Positions 46,582 to 55,244 of a stretch of DNA of 64,000 bases are shown here, piece after piece. Numbering within the stretch: the stretch's first letter is position 1; the number at the start of each line of letters is the position of its first letter. Origin of the DNA: Hasllibacter sp963833115 (GTDB lineage Bacteria; Pseudomonadota; Alphaproteobacteria; Rhodobacterales; Rhodobacteraceae); the NCBI GenBank assembly GCA_963833115.1, contig CAWHWS010000002.1:2604001-2668000 (forward strand), in the 5' to 3' direction. Below the pieces are notes generated by a model. It saw only the letters and a list, made by a program, of their open reading frames with translations, did no database searches and was not told where the DNA came from. Position numbers and translations under genes: made by a program.

Positions 46582-47838
46582 ATGCGCAGCACCATCCTGG
46601 CCCTGACGGCCACCACCTCGATCGCGGGCGCCCTCGTCGGCGCCGCCGTCGCGCAGGACGCCCTGACCGGCGACCTCGTGATCTTCTCCGACATGTCCAA
46701 CCCCGCCCCCCGCGCGGTGATGGAGGGCATGGTGGAGCGCTTCGGCGAGATGCACCCGGATCTGAACATCGAGCTCACGGTCATCGACCGCGAGGCCTAC
46801 AAGACCCAGATCCGCAACTTCCTCTCCGCCAACCCGCCGGACGTCGCCAACTGGTACGCCGCCAACCGCATGGGCCCCTACGTGGACGCCGGCCTCTTCG
46901 AGGACGTCTCCGACCTCTGGGCCGAGCCCGCCTTCGCCGACCTCGCGTCGACCCGCGGCGCCCTGACGATCGACGACAAGCAATGGGGCGTGCCCTACAC
47001 CTACTACCAGTGGGGCGTGTACTACCGCGAGGACATCTTCGCCGAGAACGGCCTGACCGAGCCCGCCACCTGGGAGGAGGAGCTCGCCAACTGCCGGACG
47101 CTCCTCGACGCCGGGGTGAAGTGCTACACGATCGGCACCAAGTTCCTGTGGACCGCCGGCGGCTGGTTCGACTACCTCAACATGCGTACCAACGGCTACG
47201 ACTTCCACGCCGCCCTCACCAACGGCGAGGAGAGCTGGACCTCCGACGAGGTGCGCCAGACCTTCGCCAACTGGCGCGAGCTGATCGAGATGGGCGCCTT
47301 CATCGACGACCATCAGACCTATAGCTGGCAGGAGGCCCTGCCCTTCATGGTCAACGGAGAGGCCGCCTCCTACCTGATGGGCAACTTCGCCGTGGCCCCC
47401 ATGCGCGAGGCCGGCCTGACCGACGACCAGATCGGCTTCTACCAGTTCCCGGCCATCAACCCGGACGTGGAGCTCGCGGAGGACGCGCCGACCGACACGT
47501 TCCACATCCCCTCGGGCGCCGCGAACAAGGACGCGGCGCGCGCGTTCCTGCGCTTCGTCGTCTCCCCGGAGAACCAGACCCTCATCAACAACGGCGAGAA
47601 CCTCGGCCAGCTTCCCGTCAACGCCGCCTCCTCGGTGGACGACGACGAGTTCCTCGTCGAGGGGTTCGAGATGCTGTCCTCCAACGCCCCGGGCGGCGTG
47701 GCGCAGTTCTTCGACCGCGACGCCCCGGCCGAGATGGCCGCCATCGCGATGGAGGGGTTCCAGGAGTTCATGGTCTTCCCCGACAACCTCGAGGACATCC
47801 TCGGCCGGCTCGAGCAGGCGCGCGAGAGCGTCTACTAA
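46582..47838 (+). CDS. Galactoside ABC transporter substrate-binding protein
   Basis: This 418-residue periplasmic binding protein has a signal peptide (residues 1-24, ending AAVAQ) and a mature start DALTGDLVIFSDMSNPAPRAV. The fold is the CUT1 type; WGVPYTYYQWGVYYREDIF and YSWQEALPFMVNGEAASYLM are characteristic stretches. GGAGG precedes the ATG. As first gene of an operon with alpha- and beta-galactosidases it most likely binds an alpha- or beta-galactoside such as melibiose, raffinose or lactose. A strong hairpin follows it. Confidence 0.9.
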   Translation: MRSTILALTATTSIAGALVGAAVAQDALTGDLVIFSDMSNPAPRAVMEGMVERFGEMHPDLNIELTVIDREAYKTQIRNFLSANPPDVANWYAANRMGPYVDAGLFEDVSDLWAEPAFADLASTRGALTIDDKQWGVPYTYYQWGVYYREDIFAENGLTEPATWEEELANCRTLLDAGVKCYTIGTKFLWTAGGWFDYLNMRTNGYDFHAALTNGEESWTSDEVRQTFANWRELIEMGAFIDDHQTYSWQEALPFMVNGEAASYLMGNFAVAPMREAGLTDDQIGFYQFPAINPDVELAEDAPTDTFHIPSGAANKDAARAFLRFVVSPENQTLINNGENLGQLPVNAASSVDDDEFLVEGFEMLSSNAPGGVAQFFDRDAPAEMAAIAMEGFQEFMVFPDNLEDILGRLEQARESVY

Positions 47839-47896
47839 AGGGGCTCGCCCCCGAGGGGCCCCGGCCCCCGGGGCTCCGGCGATCCCGGCAGACGAC

Positions 47897-47925
47897 GGCG
47901 CCGCCCGCATCCCGCGGGCGGCGCC
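47897..47925 (+). promoter_or_regulatory. Hairpin between binding protein and permease genes
   Basis: A perfect stem GGCGCCGCCCGC / GCGGGCGGCGCC, five-base loop, lies in the 115-base gap after the binding-protein gene. Such stems commonly stabilise the upstream mRNA or attenuate transcription, giving more binding protein than permease. Confidence 0.5.
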
Positions 47926-47953
47926 CGCCCCACCCCAGACGCGAGGCCGCGCC

Positions 47954-48892
47954 ATGACCGCCGCCCCCGCCATCCCGCAGGACCGCTACGAGCCGCCCCG
48001 CGCGCGCGGCTGGTACCGCTCCCACGAGATCGCGATCACGCCCTGGCTCTTCCTCGCGCCCGGCATCCTCTTCTTCGCGGTCTACGTGATCGCGCCCATC
48101 TTCCAGTCCTTCCAGCTCAGCTTCTACGAATGGGACGGGCTCGGGGAGAAGGCCTTCGTCGGCGGCGCCAACTACGCCGAGCTGATCGGCGACCGGAACT
48201 TCGAGATCTCGCTCTGGAACAACCTGCGCTGGCTCGTCCTCTACCTCCTGGCGATCCCCGCGGGCCTCGGCATCGCGCTCTTCCTCAATCAGACGGTGAC
48301 CGGCATCCGCCTCTACAAGTCGCTGTTCTTCTTCCCCTTCGTCATCTCGCAGGTCGTCGTCGGCCTCGTCTTCTCCTGGTTCTACCTGCCGCAGCAGGGG
48401 CTGCTGAACGCCTTCCTCGGCTGGTTCGGCGCGGGCCCGGTCAACGTGCTGGGCGATCCCACCCTCGCCACCTACGGGATCATCGCCGCCGGCCTCTGGC
48501 CGCAGACGGCGTATTGCATGATCCTCTACCTCACCGGCCTCAACGCCGTGGACCCCGAGCAGGTGGAGGCCGCCCGCCTCGACGGCGCCAAGGGCTGGAA
48601 GATGCTGTGGTACGTCATCATCCCGCAGCTCAAGCCCGCCACCTTCATCGCCTTCGTCGTCACCATCATCGGCGCGCTGCGCAGCTTCGACCTAATCTCC
48701 ATCATGACCAATGGCGGCCCCTTCGGTCAGACCCGCGTCCTGTCCTTCTACATGTTCGAGAAGGCGCTGTCCGAATACGGCTTCCGCATGGGCTACGGCG
48801 CCGCGATCGCCGTGGTCCTCTTCGCCATCATGCTGATCTTCATCGCCTACTTCCTCTTTCGGATGTGGCGCGAGGAGAGGGCCGCGCGATGA
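47954..48892 (+). CDS. Galactoside ABC transporter permease (MalF type)
   Basis: This 312-residue inner-membrane permease has helices starting PWLFLAPGILFFAVYVIAPIF (about residues 31-51). The docking loop reads EQVEAARLDGAKGWKMLWYVIIP, a close match to the EAA consensus. FLNQTVTGIRLYKSLFFFPF is typical of lactose/raffinose-type MalF proteins. Its stop overlaps the start of a small secreted-protein gene (ATGA), so the whole operon is tightly coupled. Confidence 0.92.
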   Translation: MTAAPAIPQDRYEPPRARGWYRSHEIAITPWLFLAPGILFFAVYVIAPIFQSFQLSFYEWDGLGEKAFVGGANYAELIGDRNFEISLWNNLRWLVLYLLAIPAGLGIALFLNQTVTGIRLYKSLFFFPFVISQVVVGLVFSWFYLPQQGLLNAFLGWFGAGPVNVLGDPTLATYGIIAAGLWPQTAYCMILYLTGLNAVDPEQVEAARLDGAKGWKMLWYVIIPQLKPATFIAFVVTIIGALRSFDLISIMTNGGPFGQTRVLSFYMFEKALSEYGFRMGYGAAIAVVLFAIMLIFIAYFLFRMWREERAAR

Positions 48893-49299
48893 CCCGCCTC
48901 CCCGCCGCCATCGCCGCCGCCATCGCCATCGCGGCGGCCTCCTGCGCCGCGGCGTCCACCCCCTGCGACCCCCTCCCCGGCGAGCCCGACATCGGCGCCG
49001 GCCCGGCCGAGGCGTCCTTCCTCACCGGGGAGTTCGAGGCGTTCGCCGGCCTCTTCACCACGGAGGCCGGTCCGGTCGGCGCGCAGATGCGCGCCACGTT
49101 CCCCGGCGGCTTCACCCATTGCGAGACGCTGGTCGTGCAGGTCTCCTCGGAACGGCTCGCCGAGAAGATCTCCGTCTTCCACTTCGACGCGGGCTTCGTC
49201 GGCCTCTACGTCGCCATGGCGACGATCGACGGCACGCGGCGACCCATCAAGTTCACCGTCAACGCGGATATCCCCTTCCTCCTGGAGGCGATCCGATGA
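48889..49299 (+). CDS. Small exported protein of unknown function in a transport operon
   Basis: A 136-residue protein, not recognised. The first 23 residues are a clear export signal (MTRLPAAIAAAIAIAAASCA); the AAASC ending could be a weak lipoprotein box. The mature part has one likely disulfide pair (Cys in STPCDPLPG and FTHCETLVV) and no known motif. It overlaps the permease gene before it and the YjbR-type gene after it by four bases each, so it is made with the transporter. A periplasmic helper for uptake is possible but unproven. Confidence 0.72.
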   Translation: MTRLPAAIAAAIAIAAASCAAASTPCDPLPGEPDIGAGPAEASFLTGEFEAFAGLFTTEAGPVGAQMRATFPGGFTHCETLVVQVSSERLAEKISVFHFDAGFVGLYVAMATIDGTRRPIKFTVNADIPFLLEAIR

Positions 49300-49655
49300 C
49301 CCGCGCCGCGTTCGACGCGCTGTGCGCCGCGATGCCCGGCGCCGTCCTCTCCGGCCCGGGCGAGCTCGACGCGTGGAAGGTCGGCGGCAAGATGTTCGCC
49401 TGCTTCGGCCATGCCGAGACGCGGGACGCCAACACCGAGGCCGCCGCCGTCAAATGCCCGGACGTGGAGACGGCGGCCATGCTCATCGACGCCGGCGCCG
49501 CCCGCCGCGCCCCGTATTTCCACCGCTCCTGGGTCTCGCTCGATCTCGCCGACCTCGACCCCGAGGAGGCCGGCCACCGCGCCCGCGTCTCCTACGAGGC
49601 GATCCGCGACGCCCTGCCGAAGAAGACGCGGGCCGCCCTCGGCGAGGCCGGCTGA
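49296..49655 (+). CDS. MmcQ/YjbR family protein
   Basis: This 119-residue cytosolic protein has the YjbR-type double-wing fold. The family landmarks are DAWKVGGKMFACFG near residues 25-38, VKCPD near 52, a conserved PYFHRSWVSLDL near 72-83 and a C-terminal helix SYEAIRDALPKK. Some members were proposed to bind DNA, but the function is unsettled. It sits by ATGA overlap inside a sugar-import operon, one base before the second permease gene, an unusual position for this family. Confidence 0.88.
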   Translation: MTRAAFDALCAAMPGAVLSGPGELDAWKVGGKMFACFGHAETRDANTEAAAVKCPDVETAAMLIDAGAARRAPYFHRSWVSLDLADLDPEEAGHRARVSYEAIRDALPKKTRAALGEAG

Positions 49656-49656
49656 C

Positions 49657-50607
49657 ATGTTCCCCCGGCCCATCGAGCGCTCCTCGCGCACCTGGCAGGT
49701 CACCTACCAGTCGCTCCTGCCCCTCGCCCTCGCCTTCTGGCTCGCGCCCCTCCTCGCCGTCGCGCTCTTCTCGATGAAGCCCGACGCCGACTTCACCACC
49801 GGCAACTACTGGAGCCTGCCCTCCCGCTTCGCGGGCTTCGAGAACTACGCCACCGTCTTCGGCACCTGGAGCCGCGCCGCCCCCGGCGCGTGCGACGGCA
49901 ACTGGTGGCCGATGGTCTTCCAGGGACGGAGCCTGTGCTTCTTCGGCGCCGGCTTCGACTACGGCGGCTCGGACATGGTGCGCTACATGTTCAACTCGGT
50001 GATGATCACCGTGCCCACGGTCATCGGCGCCGTCGCCCTCTCCTGCATGACCGGCTTCGCGCTCGGCGTGTACCGGTTCTCGGGCAACATCTGGATCTTC
50101 TTCATGTTCGTCGCGGGCAACTTCGTCCCGTTCCAGATCCTGATGGTCCCGGTGCGCGACCTCACGCTGTCGATGGGCCTCTACAACACCAAGGCCGGGC
50201 TGGTCCTCTTCCACATCGCGTTCCAGACCGGGTTCTGCACCCTCTTCATGCGCAACTTCATCCGGCAGCTCCCGCGCGAGCTGATCGAGGCCGCGCGCGT
50301 CGAGGGCGTCGCCGAGTGGCGCATCTTCTGGTACGTCGTCCTGCCCCTCATGAAGCCGGCCATCGCGGCGCTCGCGGTCCTGGTCTTCACCTTCATCTGG
50401 AACGACTACTTCTGGGCCGTCGTCCTCACCCAGGGCGCGGAGAGCCAGCCCGTCACCGCCGGCATCACCTCCTTCAACGCGCAGTACCGCGCCGCCTACC
50501 ACCTGATGAGCGCGGGCAGCATCGTCGCCGCCCTGCCCCCCGTCATCATGTTCTTCGCCATGCAGAAGCACTTCATCGCCGGCCTCACCCTCGGCGCCGT
50601 CAAGTAG
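49657..50607 (+). CDS. Galactoside ABC transporter permease (MalG type)
   Basis: This 316-residue permease pairs with the one at 47954. The first helix is near residues 21-42, followed by a periplasmic loop longer than usual (residues about 65-105) with two cysteines (GACDGNWWPM and GRSLCFFG). The docking loop ELIEAARVEGVAEWRIFWYVVLP fits the consensus. It starts one base after the YjbR-type gene's stop and is followed two bases later by the alpha-galactosidase gene. Confidence 0.92.
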   Translation: MFPRPIERSSRTWQVTYQSLLPLALAFWLAPLLAVALFSMKPDADFTTGNYWSLPSRFAGFENYATVFGTWSRAAPGACDGNWWPMVFQGRSLCFFGAGFDYGGSDMVRYMFNSVMITVPTVIGAVALSCMTGFALGVYRFSGNIWIFFMFVAGNFVPFQILMVPVRDLTLSMGLYNTKAGLVLFHIAFQTGFCTLFMRNFIRQLPRELIEAARVEGVAEWRIFWYVVLPLMKPAIAALAVLVFTFIWNDYFWAVVLTQGAESQPVTAGITSFNAQYRAAYHLMSAGSIVAALPPVIMFFAMQKHFIAGLTLGAVK

Positions 50608-50609
50608 CG

Positions 50610-52757
50610 ATGGGGGACGCGCCGCTCGCCGCCGCCACCGCCGCGCCGGCGGCGCAGGACCCGCGGCCGGACCGAACCTGGCGCCTGGACGACGCGCGCC
50701 AGACGCTCGCGCTCACGAGCGCCGCCGGCCGCCTGCCATCCGTCGTTCACTGGGGCGCCCGCCTGCCGGACGGGGAGGACCTGACCGCCCTCGCCGCCGC
50801 CACCGCGCCCGACGTCACGGGGGGCATGCTGGACGCCAACCCCGACCTCTCGATCTGCCCCGAGGCGTCGCGCAGCTTCCCCGGCCAGCCCGGCCTGATC
50901 TGCCGCGGCGTGGACGGCACGCCCCTCCTCCCCGTCCTGCGGCTGGCGCGGGTCGATGAACGCGCCGGCGGCCTCACCGTCCATGCCGCCGACGACGCGC
51001 TCGGCCTGCGCTACGAGGCCCGCCTCGACCTCGATCCCGAGACCCACGTCCTCGCCGCCTCCGCCCGCCTGACCTCGGACGCGCCGCTGCACCTCGACTG
51101 GCTCGCCGCCCCCGTCCTGCCCGGCCCCCAGCTCGCGGACGAGATGATCGACGTCGCGGGCCGCTGGTGCGGGGAGTTCCGCCTGCAGCGCACCCCCTGG
51201 TCCGCCGGCATCCGCCTGCGGGAGAACCGCACCGGCCGCACCGGCCACGAGCACTTCCCCGGCCTGATCCTCCCCGCGAGCGGCGCCACGAACACCCGAG
51301 GCGAGGCACACGCCCTCCATTACGGCTGGTCCGGCGGCCACCGCATGATCGCCGAGGAGCTGCCCGACGGCCGGCGCCAGATCCAGTTCGGCCATGCCGC
51401 CGGCACCGAGCCCGCCGCGACCGCCTTCGCCACCGCGACCCTCTACGCCACCTTCTCGGATGCCGGCCTGAACGGCGTAGCCGCCGCCTTCCAGCGCCAC
51501 GTCCGGGACCGCATCGTCACCGGCGCCGCGCGGCCCCGCCCGGTCCACTACAACTGCTGGGAAGCGGTCTACTTCGACCACTCCCTCCCCGTCCTCAAGG
51601 ACATCGCCACCCGCGCCGCGCGCCTGGGCGCCGAGCGCTTCGTCCTCGACGACGGCTGGTTCGGTGGCGGCGCCACGTCGCGGGACGACGACACGACCTC
51701 CCTGGGCGACTGGCAGGTCGACCCGCGCAAGTGGCCGGACGGGCTGGACCCCCTGATCGCCCACGTCCGAGCGGAGGGCATGGAGTTCGGCCTCTGGTTC
51801 GAGCCGGAGATGGCGAGCCCGGACAGCGACCTCCTGCGCGCCCATCCCGACTGGGCGCTGGGCGCCGAGGACCAGACGCTGGGGCGCTCGCAGAAGGCCC
51901 TGGACATGGCCCTCCCCGAGGTCCGCGACCACCTCTTCGAGCGCCTCTCCGCGATCCTCGCCGCCCACGCCGTCGGCTACGTCAAGTGGGACCACAACCG
52001 CGTCCTGCCGCAGCCGGACGCCGCCCAGACCCGGGGCTCCTACGCCCTCCTCGACCGCATCCGCGCCGCGTTCCCGCGGGTCGAGATCGAGAGCTGCGCC
52101 TCCGGCGGCGGCCGCATCGACTTCGGCATCCTCGCCCGCACCCAGCGCGTCTGGCTCTCCGACAGCAACGACGCGCTGGAGCGCCTGCGGATGCAGCACG
52201 ACGCCGCCCTCTTCCTGCCCGCATGCGTCACCGGCAGCCATGTCGGCCCCCGCACCTGCCACACCTCCGGCCGCACCCTCCGCATGTCCTTCCGCGCCTG
52301 GGTCGCCGCCCAGCGCCACATGGGCTTCGAGATGGATCCCCGGGAGCTCACCGATGACGAGGCCGCCATCCTCCGAGACGTCACCGCCTGGTGGAAGGCC
52401 AACCGCGACTGGCTCATGGACGCCGACATCCTGCGCCTCGATTCCCCCGACCCCGCCGTGATCGCCGAGCAGCGGACCGCGCGCGACGCCTCCCGCTTCG
52501 TCCTCTTCGCCGGCCGTGCCGCGGCGTCGGGCCAGATCGCCCCCCGCCCCCTCCGCCTGACCCGCCTGGACCCCGGCGCCCGCTACCGCGTCGCCCTGCG
52601 CAACCGCGCCGAGGCCTCCCATCTCTCGCGCGCGCCCCTCGCGCTCAAGGACGGGCCGGCGACTCTCACCGGACAGGCGCTGATGCGCGCCGGGTTGTCC
52701 CTGCCCTGGTCCCACCCCGAGACGATGTGGGTGGTCGAGGGCGAGCGTCTGCCGTGA
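50610..52757 (+). CDS. Alpha-galactosidase, GH36
   Basis: This 715-residue cytosolic enzyme releases galactose from alpha-galactosides such as melibiose or raffinose. An N-terminal beta-sandwich (about 1-310) precedes the catalytic barrel. The nucleophile is Asp461 in YVKWDHNR and the acid/base Asp518 in WLSDSNDALERLRMQ; FVLDDGWFGG and ESCASGGGRIDFG line the site. No signal peptide, consistent with hydrolysis after uptake. It starts two bases after the permease gene. Confidence 0.95.
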   Translation: MGDAPLAAATAAPAAQDPRPDRTWRLDDARQTLALTSAAGRLPSVVHWGARLPDGEDLTALAAATAPDVTGGMLDANPDLSICPEASRSFPGQPGLICRGVDGTPLLPVLRLARVDERAGGLTVHAADDALGLRYEARLDLDPETHVLAASARLTSDAPLHLDWLAAPVLPGPQLADEMIDVAGRWCGEFRLQRTPWSAGIRLRENRTGRTGHEHFPGLILPASGATNTRGEAHALHYGWSGGHRMIAEELPDGRRQIQFGHAAGTEPAATAFATATLYATFSDAGLNGVAAAFQRHVRDRIVTGAARPRPVHYNCWEAVYFDHSLPVLKDIATRAARLGAERFVLDDGWFGGGATSRDDDTTSLGDWQVDPRKWPDGLDPLIAHVRAEGMEFGLWFEPEMASPDSDLLRAHPDWALGAEDQTLGRSQKALDMALPEVRDHLFERLSAILAAHAVGYVKWDHNRVLPQPDAAQTRGSYALLDRIRAAFPRVEIESCASGGGRIDFGILARTQRVWLSDSNDALERLRMQHDAALFLPACVTGSHVGPRTCHTSGRTLRMSFRAWVAAQRHMGFEMDPRELTDDEAAILRDVTAWWKANRDWLMDADILRLDSPDPAVIAEQRTARDASRFVLFAGRAAASGQIAPRPLRLTRLDPGARYRVALRNRAEASHLSRAPLALKDGPATLTGQALMRAGLSLPWSHPETMWVVEGERLP

Positions 52758-52765
52758 CGGCGCAT

Positions 52766-52796
52766 GCCGCCCCGGACTTGATCCGGGGCCCCGCGC
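52766..52796. repeat. GGACTTGATCC palindrome, single arm
   Basis: CCCCGGACTTGATCCGGGG with flanking GCCG and CCCGCG, identical in core to the left arm at 24872. It lies in the 56-base gap between the alpha-galactosidase and SDR genes, close to the SDR start. Confidence 0.85.
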
Positions 52797-52813
52797 CCGT
52801 CAGGAACCGCCGC

Positions 52814-53581
52814 ATGACCCATCCCACCTTCCCCGACCTCGCCGGCGCCTCGGTCTTCGTCACCGGCGGCGGCTCCGGCATCGGCGCCGCCCTGACGGAG
52901 GCGTTCCTGCGCCAGGGCGCCCGCACCGCCTTCTGCCAGCGCTCGGACGGCGCCGCCTTCGCGGACGAGATGGAGGACGCCACCGGCGCGCGCCCCCTGT
53001 TCCTGCGATGCGACCTCACCGACACGGCGGCCCTGCGCGCCACCCTGGCGGCGGCGGCCGAGGCGCACGGCCCGATCACCCGCCTCGTCAACAACGCCGC
53101 CAACGACGCCCGCCACACCCTCGAGGAGATCGACGAGCCCCTCTGGGACCGCCTGATCGCCATCAACCTGAAGGCCTACGTCTTCGCCTGCCAGGCCGTC
53201 GCCCCCGGCATGCGGGCGGCCGGCGGCGGCTCGATCGTGAACTTCTCGTCCATCAGCTACATGATGGGCAACGCGGGCTACCCGATCTACACCGCCGCGA
53301 ACGCCGGCATAAACGGCCTCACCCGCTCCCTCGCGCGGGAGCTCGGCCCGGACCGCATCCGCGTCAACGCCCTCGCCCCGGGCTGGGTGCTGACGCGCAA
53401 GCAGCTCGACATGTGGGTGACCGAGGACGGCCTCGCCGCCCATCTCGCCCGCCAGTGCCTGCCGGACGCCCTGGAGCCCGCCGACATCGCCGGCGGCACG
53501 CTCTTCCTCGCCTCGGACGCCTCGCGCGCCATGACGGGGCAGGCCCTCGTCATCGACGGCGGCGTCGTGGTGACGGGATGA
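52814..53581 (+). CDS. SDR family oxidoreductase, candidate D-galactose 1-dehydrogenase
   Basis: This 255-residue short-chain dehydrogenase has the NAD(P) motif TGGGSGIGAAL (about 18-28), NNAANDARH near 93 and NFSSISYM. The catalytic tyrosine is Tyr159 in PIYTAANAG, but the usual catalytic lysine four residues later is Asn163. GLTRSLARELGPDRIRVNALAPGW is otherwise typical of sugar-oxidising SDRs. In this operon, galactose to galactonolactone oxidation is the step expected here. The Lys-to-Asn change could impair or alter catalysis. Confidence 0.82.
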   Translation: MTHPTFPDLAGASVFVTGGGSGIGAALTEAFLRQGARTAFCQRSDGAAFADEMEDATGARPLFLRCDLTDTAALRATLAAAAEAHGPITRLVNNAANDARHTLEEIDEPLWDRLIAINLKAYVFACQAVAPGMRAAGGGSIVNFSSISYMMGNAGYPIYTAANAGINGLTRSLARELGPDRIRVNALAPGWVLTRKQLDMWVTEDGLAAHLARQCLPDALEPADIAGGTLFLASDASRAMTGQALVIDGGVVVTG

Positions 53582-53605
53582 TCCCGCCCGCGCCTTGCCG
53601 CGCCC

Positions 53606-53748
53606 CGCCCCCCTCCGACATCCCCGGCTCGTCCGGGGATCTCCGCCCCATGCGCGCGCCCCGCGCCCGGAGGCCCCAGGCCGCGCCCCCCTCCGTCATC
53701 CCCGGCTCGACCGGGGATCTCCCCCCATGCGCGCGCCCCGCGCCCGGG
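53606..53748. repeat. Two tandem hairpin repeat units
   Basis: Units at 53606-53670 and 53683-53748 are direct repeats with a 77-base period. Each has a hairpin (ATCCCCGG-N5-CCGGGGAT) followed by CATGCGCGCGCCCCGCGCC. The hairpins match the left arm of the glp-operon element with C in place of the internal T. They occupy the 187-base gap before the keto-deoxy-galactonate kinase gene. Confidence 0.85.
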
Positions 53749-53768
53749 GCGACCGCCGCCGCCGCCCC

Positions 53769-54635
53769 ATGACCGCCGACTGGATCGCCGCCGACTGGGG
53801 CACCTCGCGCCTGCGCGTCTGGGGCATGTCGGGCGCCGCACCCCTCTGGCACGCCGCCTCCGAGGACGGCTCCGCCACCCTCGCCCCGGACGCCTTCGCC
53901 CCCGCGCTAGAGGCCCTGACCGCCCCGCACGCCCCCCCGCGCCCGGTCCTCGTCTGCGGCTCCGCCGGCGCGCGCGAGGGCTGGGCCCCCGCACCCTACC
54001 GCCCCGTCCCCTGCCCCCCCCTGCCAACCGCCGGCCCCCTCACCCACGTCCGGACCGACCGCCACGACGCCTGCATCCTCCCCGGCCTCTCGCAGGACGC
54101 CCCCCCCGACGTGATCCGCTCCGAGGAGACGCAGATCGCCGGCCTCCTCGCCGCGGACCCGGACTTCGACGGCGTCGCCGTCCTCCCCGGCACCCACACC
54201 AAATGGGCCCGCCTCAGCGCCGGCGAGGTCGTCTCCTTCCGCACCGCCATGACCGGCGAGCTCCACGCCCATCTCTCCCGCCACTCCCTCCTGCGCCATT
54301 CGCTCGGCACCTGGGACGACGCCGCCTTCGCCGAGGCCGTCGCCGACGGGCTCTCCCATCCCCAGCGCCTCGCCGCGGACCTCTTCGCCATCCGCGCCGC
54401 CGACATCCTGCACGGGGCGCCCCATGGCCGGTCCCGCCTCTCGGGCCTCCTGATCGGGGCCGAGCTCGCCGCCATGCGCCCCTACTGGCTCGGCCAGCGC
54501 CTCGCCCTCATCGGCGCGCAGGACCACGCCGCCCGCTACGCCGCGGCCCTCGCCGCGCAGGGCGCGCGTGCCGAGGCGCACGATGCCGACGCCTGCACCC
54601 TCGCGGGGCTGACGGCCGCGCGGCACCTGATGTAA
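53769..54635 (+). CDS. dgoK: 2-dehydro-3-deoxygalactonokinase
   Basis: This 288-residue cytosolic kinase phosphorylates 2-keto-3-deoxygalactonate at C6. The N-terminal ATPase-fold strand IAADWGTSRLRVWGM, SEETQIAGLLAADPDFDG, the substrate loop LPGTHTKWARLSAGEV and LSGLLIGAELA are all characteristic of DgoK. The start at MTADWIA fits the family; the preceding sequence is repeat. It is followed by the matching aldolase gene after nine bases. Confidence 0.94.
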   Translation: MTADWIAADWGTSRLRVWGMSGAAPLWHAASEDGSATLAPDAFAPALEALTAPHAPPRPVLVCGSAGAREGWAPAPYRPVPCPPLPTAGPLTHVRTDRHDACILPGLSQDAPPDVIRSEETQIAGLLAADPDFDGVAVLPGTHTKWARLSAGEVVSFRTAMTGELHAHLSRHSLLRHSLGTWDDAAFAEAVADGLSHPQRLAADLFAIRAADILHGAPHGRSRLSGLLIGAELAAMRPYWLGQRLALIGAQDHAARYAAALAAQGARAEAHDADACTLAGLTAARHLM

Positions 54636-54644
54636 GGACCCCCC

Positions 54645-55244
54645 ATGCGCCCCCTCATCGCCATCCTCCGCGGCATCGCGCCGCCAGACGCCGCGCCGGT
54701 CGCGGCCGCCCTCGTGGACGCCGGCATCGGCATGATCGAGGTGCCGCTCAACTCGCCGGACCCCTTCCGCAGCATAGAGGCCATCGCCGCGGCCCATGGC
54801 GGCGAGGCCATCATCGGCGCCGGGACCGTCCTCACGCCCGAGGAGGTCGCCGCCGTCGCGGACGCGGGCGGCCGCCTGATCGTCTCGCCCAACACCGATC
54901 CCGCCGTCATCGCCGCCACGCTCGCGCGCGGCATGGCCTCCTGGCCCGGCGCCTTCACCCCGACCGAGGCGCTGGCCGCCCTCGCCGCCGGCGCCACCGG
55001 CATCAAGCTCTTCCCCGCCTCCATGGCCGGGCCCTCGGGGCTCAGGGCGATGCGCGCCATCCTGCCGCCCGGCGCCCTCGTCTACGCGGTCGGCGGCGCG
55101 GACGCCTCCAATTTCGCCCGGTGGCGCGCCGCCGGGGCCGACGGGTTCGGCCTCGGCACCGCGATCTACGCCCCCGGCGACACCCCGGCGCAGGTCGCCG
55201 CCAAGGCCGCCGACATCGTCGCCGCCTGGGAGGACTGCGCATGA
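54645..55244 (+). CDS. dgoA: 2-dehydro-3-deoxy-6-phosphogalactonate aldolase
   Basis: This 199-residue class I aldolase cleaves 2-keto-3-deoxy-6-phosphogalactonate to pyruvate and glyceraldehyde-3-phosphate. The catalytic glutamate is Glu32 in MIEVPLNSP and the Schiff-base lysine Lys121 in GIKLFPAS; the phosphate loop VGGADASNF is also present. Pairing with dgoK favours the galactonate over the gluconate version. Its stop overlaps the lactonase start (ATGA). Confidence 0.95.
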   Translation: MRPLIAILRGIAPPDAAPVAAALVDAGIGMIEVPLNSPDPFRSIEAIAAAHGGEAIIGAGTVLTPEEVAAVADAGGRLIVSPNTDPAVIAATLARGMASWPGAFTPTEALAALAAGATGIKLFPASMAGPSGLRAMRAILPPGALVYAVGGADASNFARWRAAGADGFGLGTAIYAPGDTPAQVAAKAADIVAAWEDCA

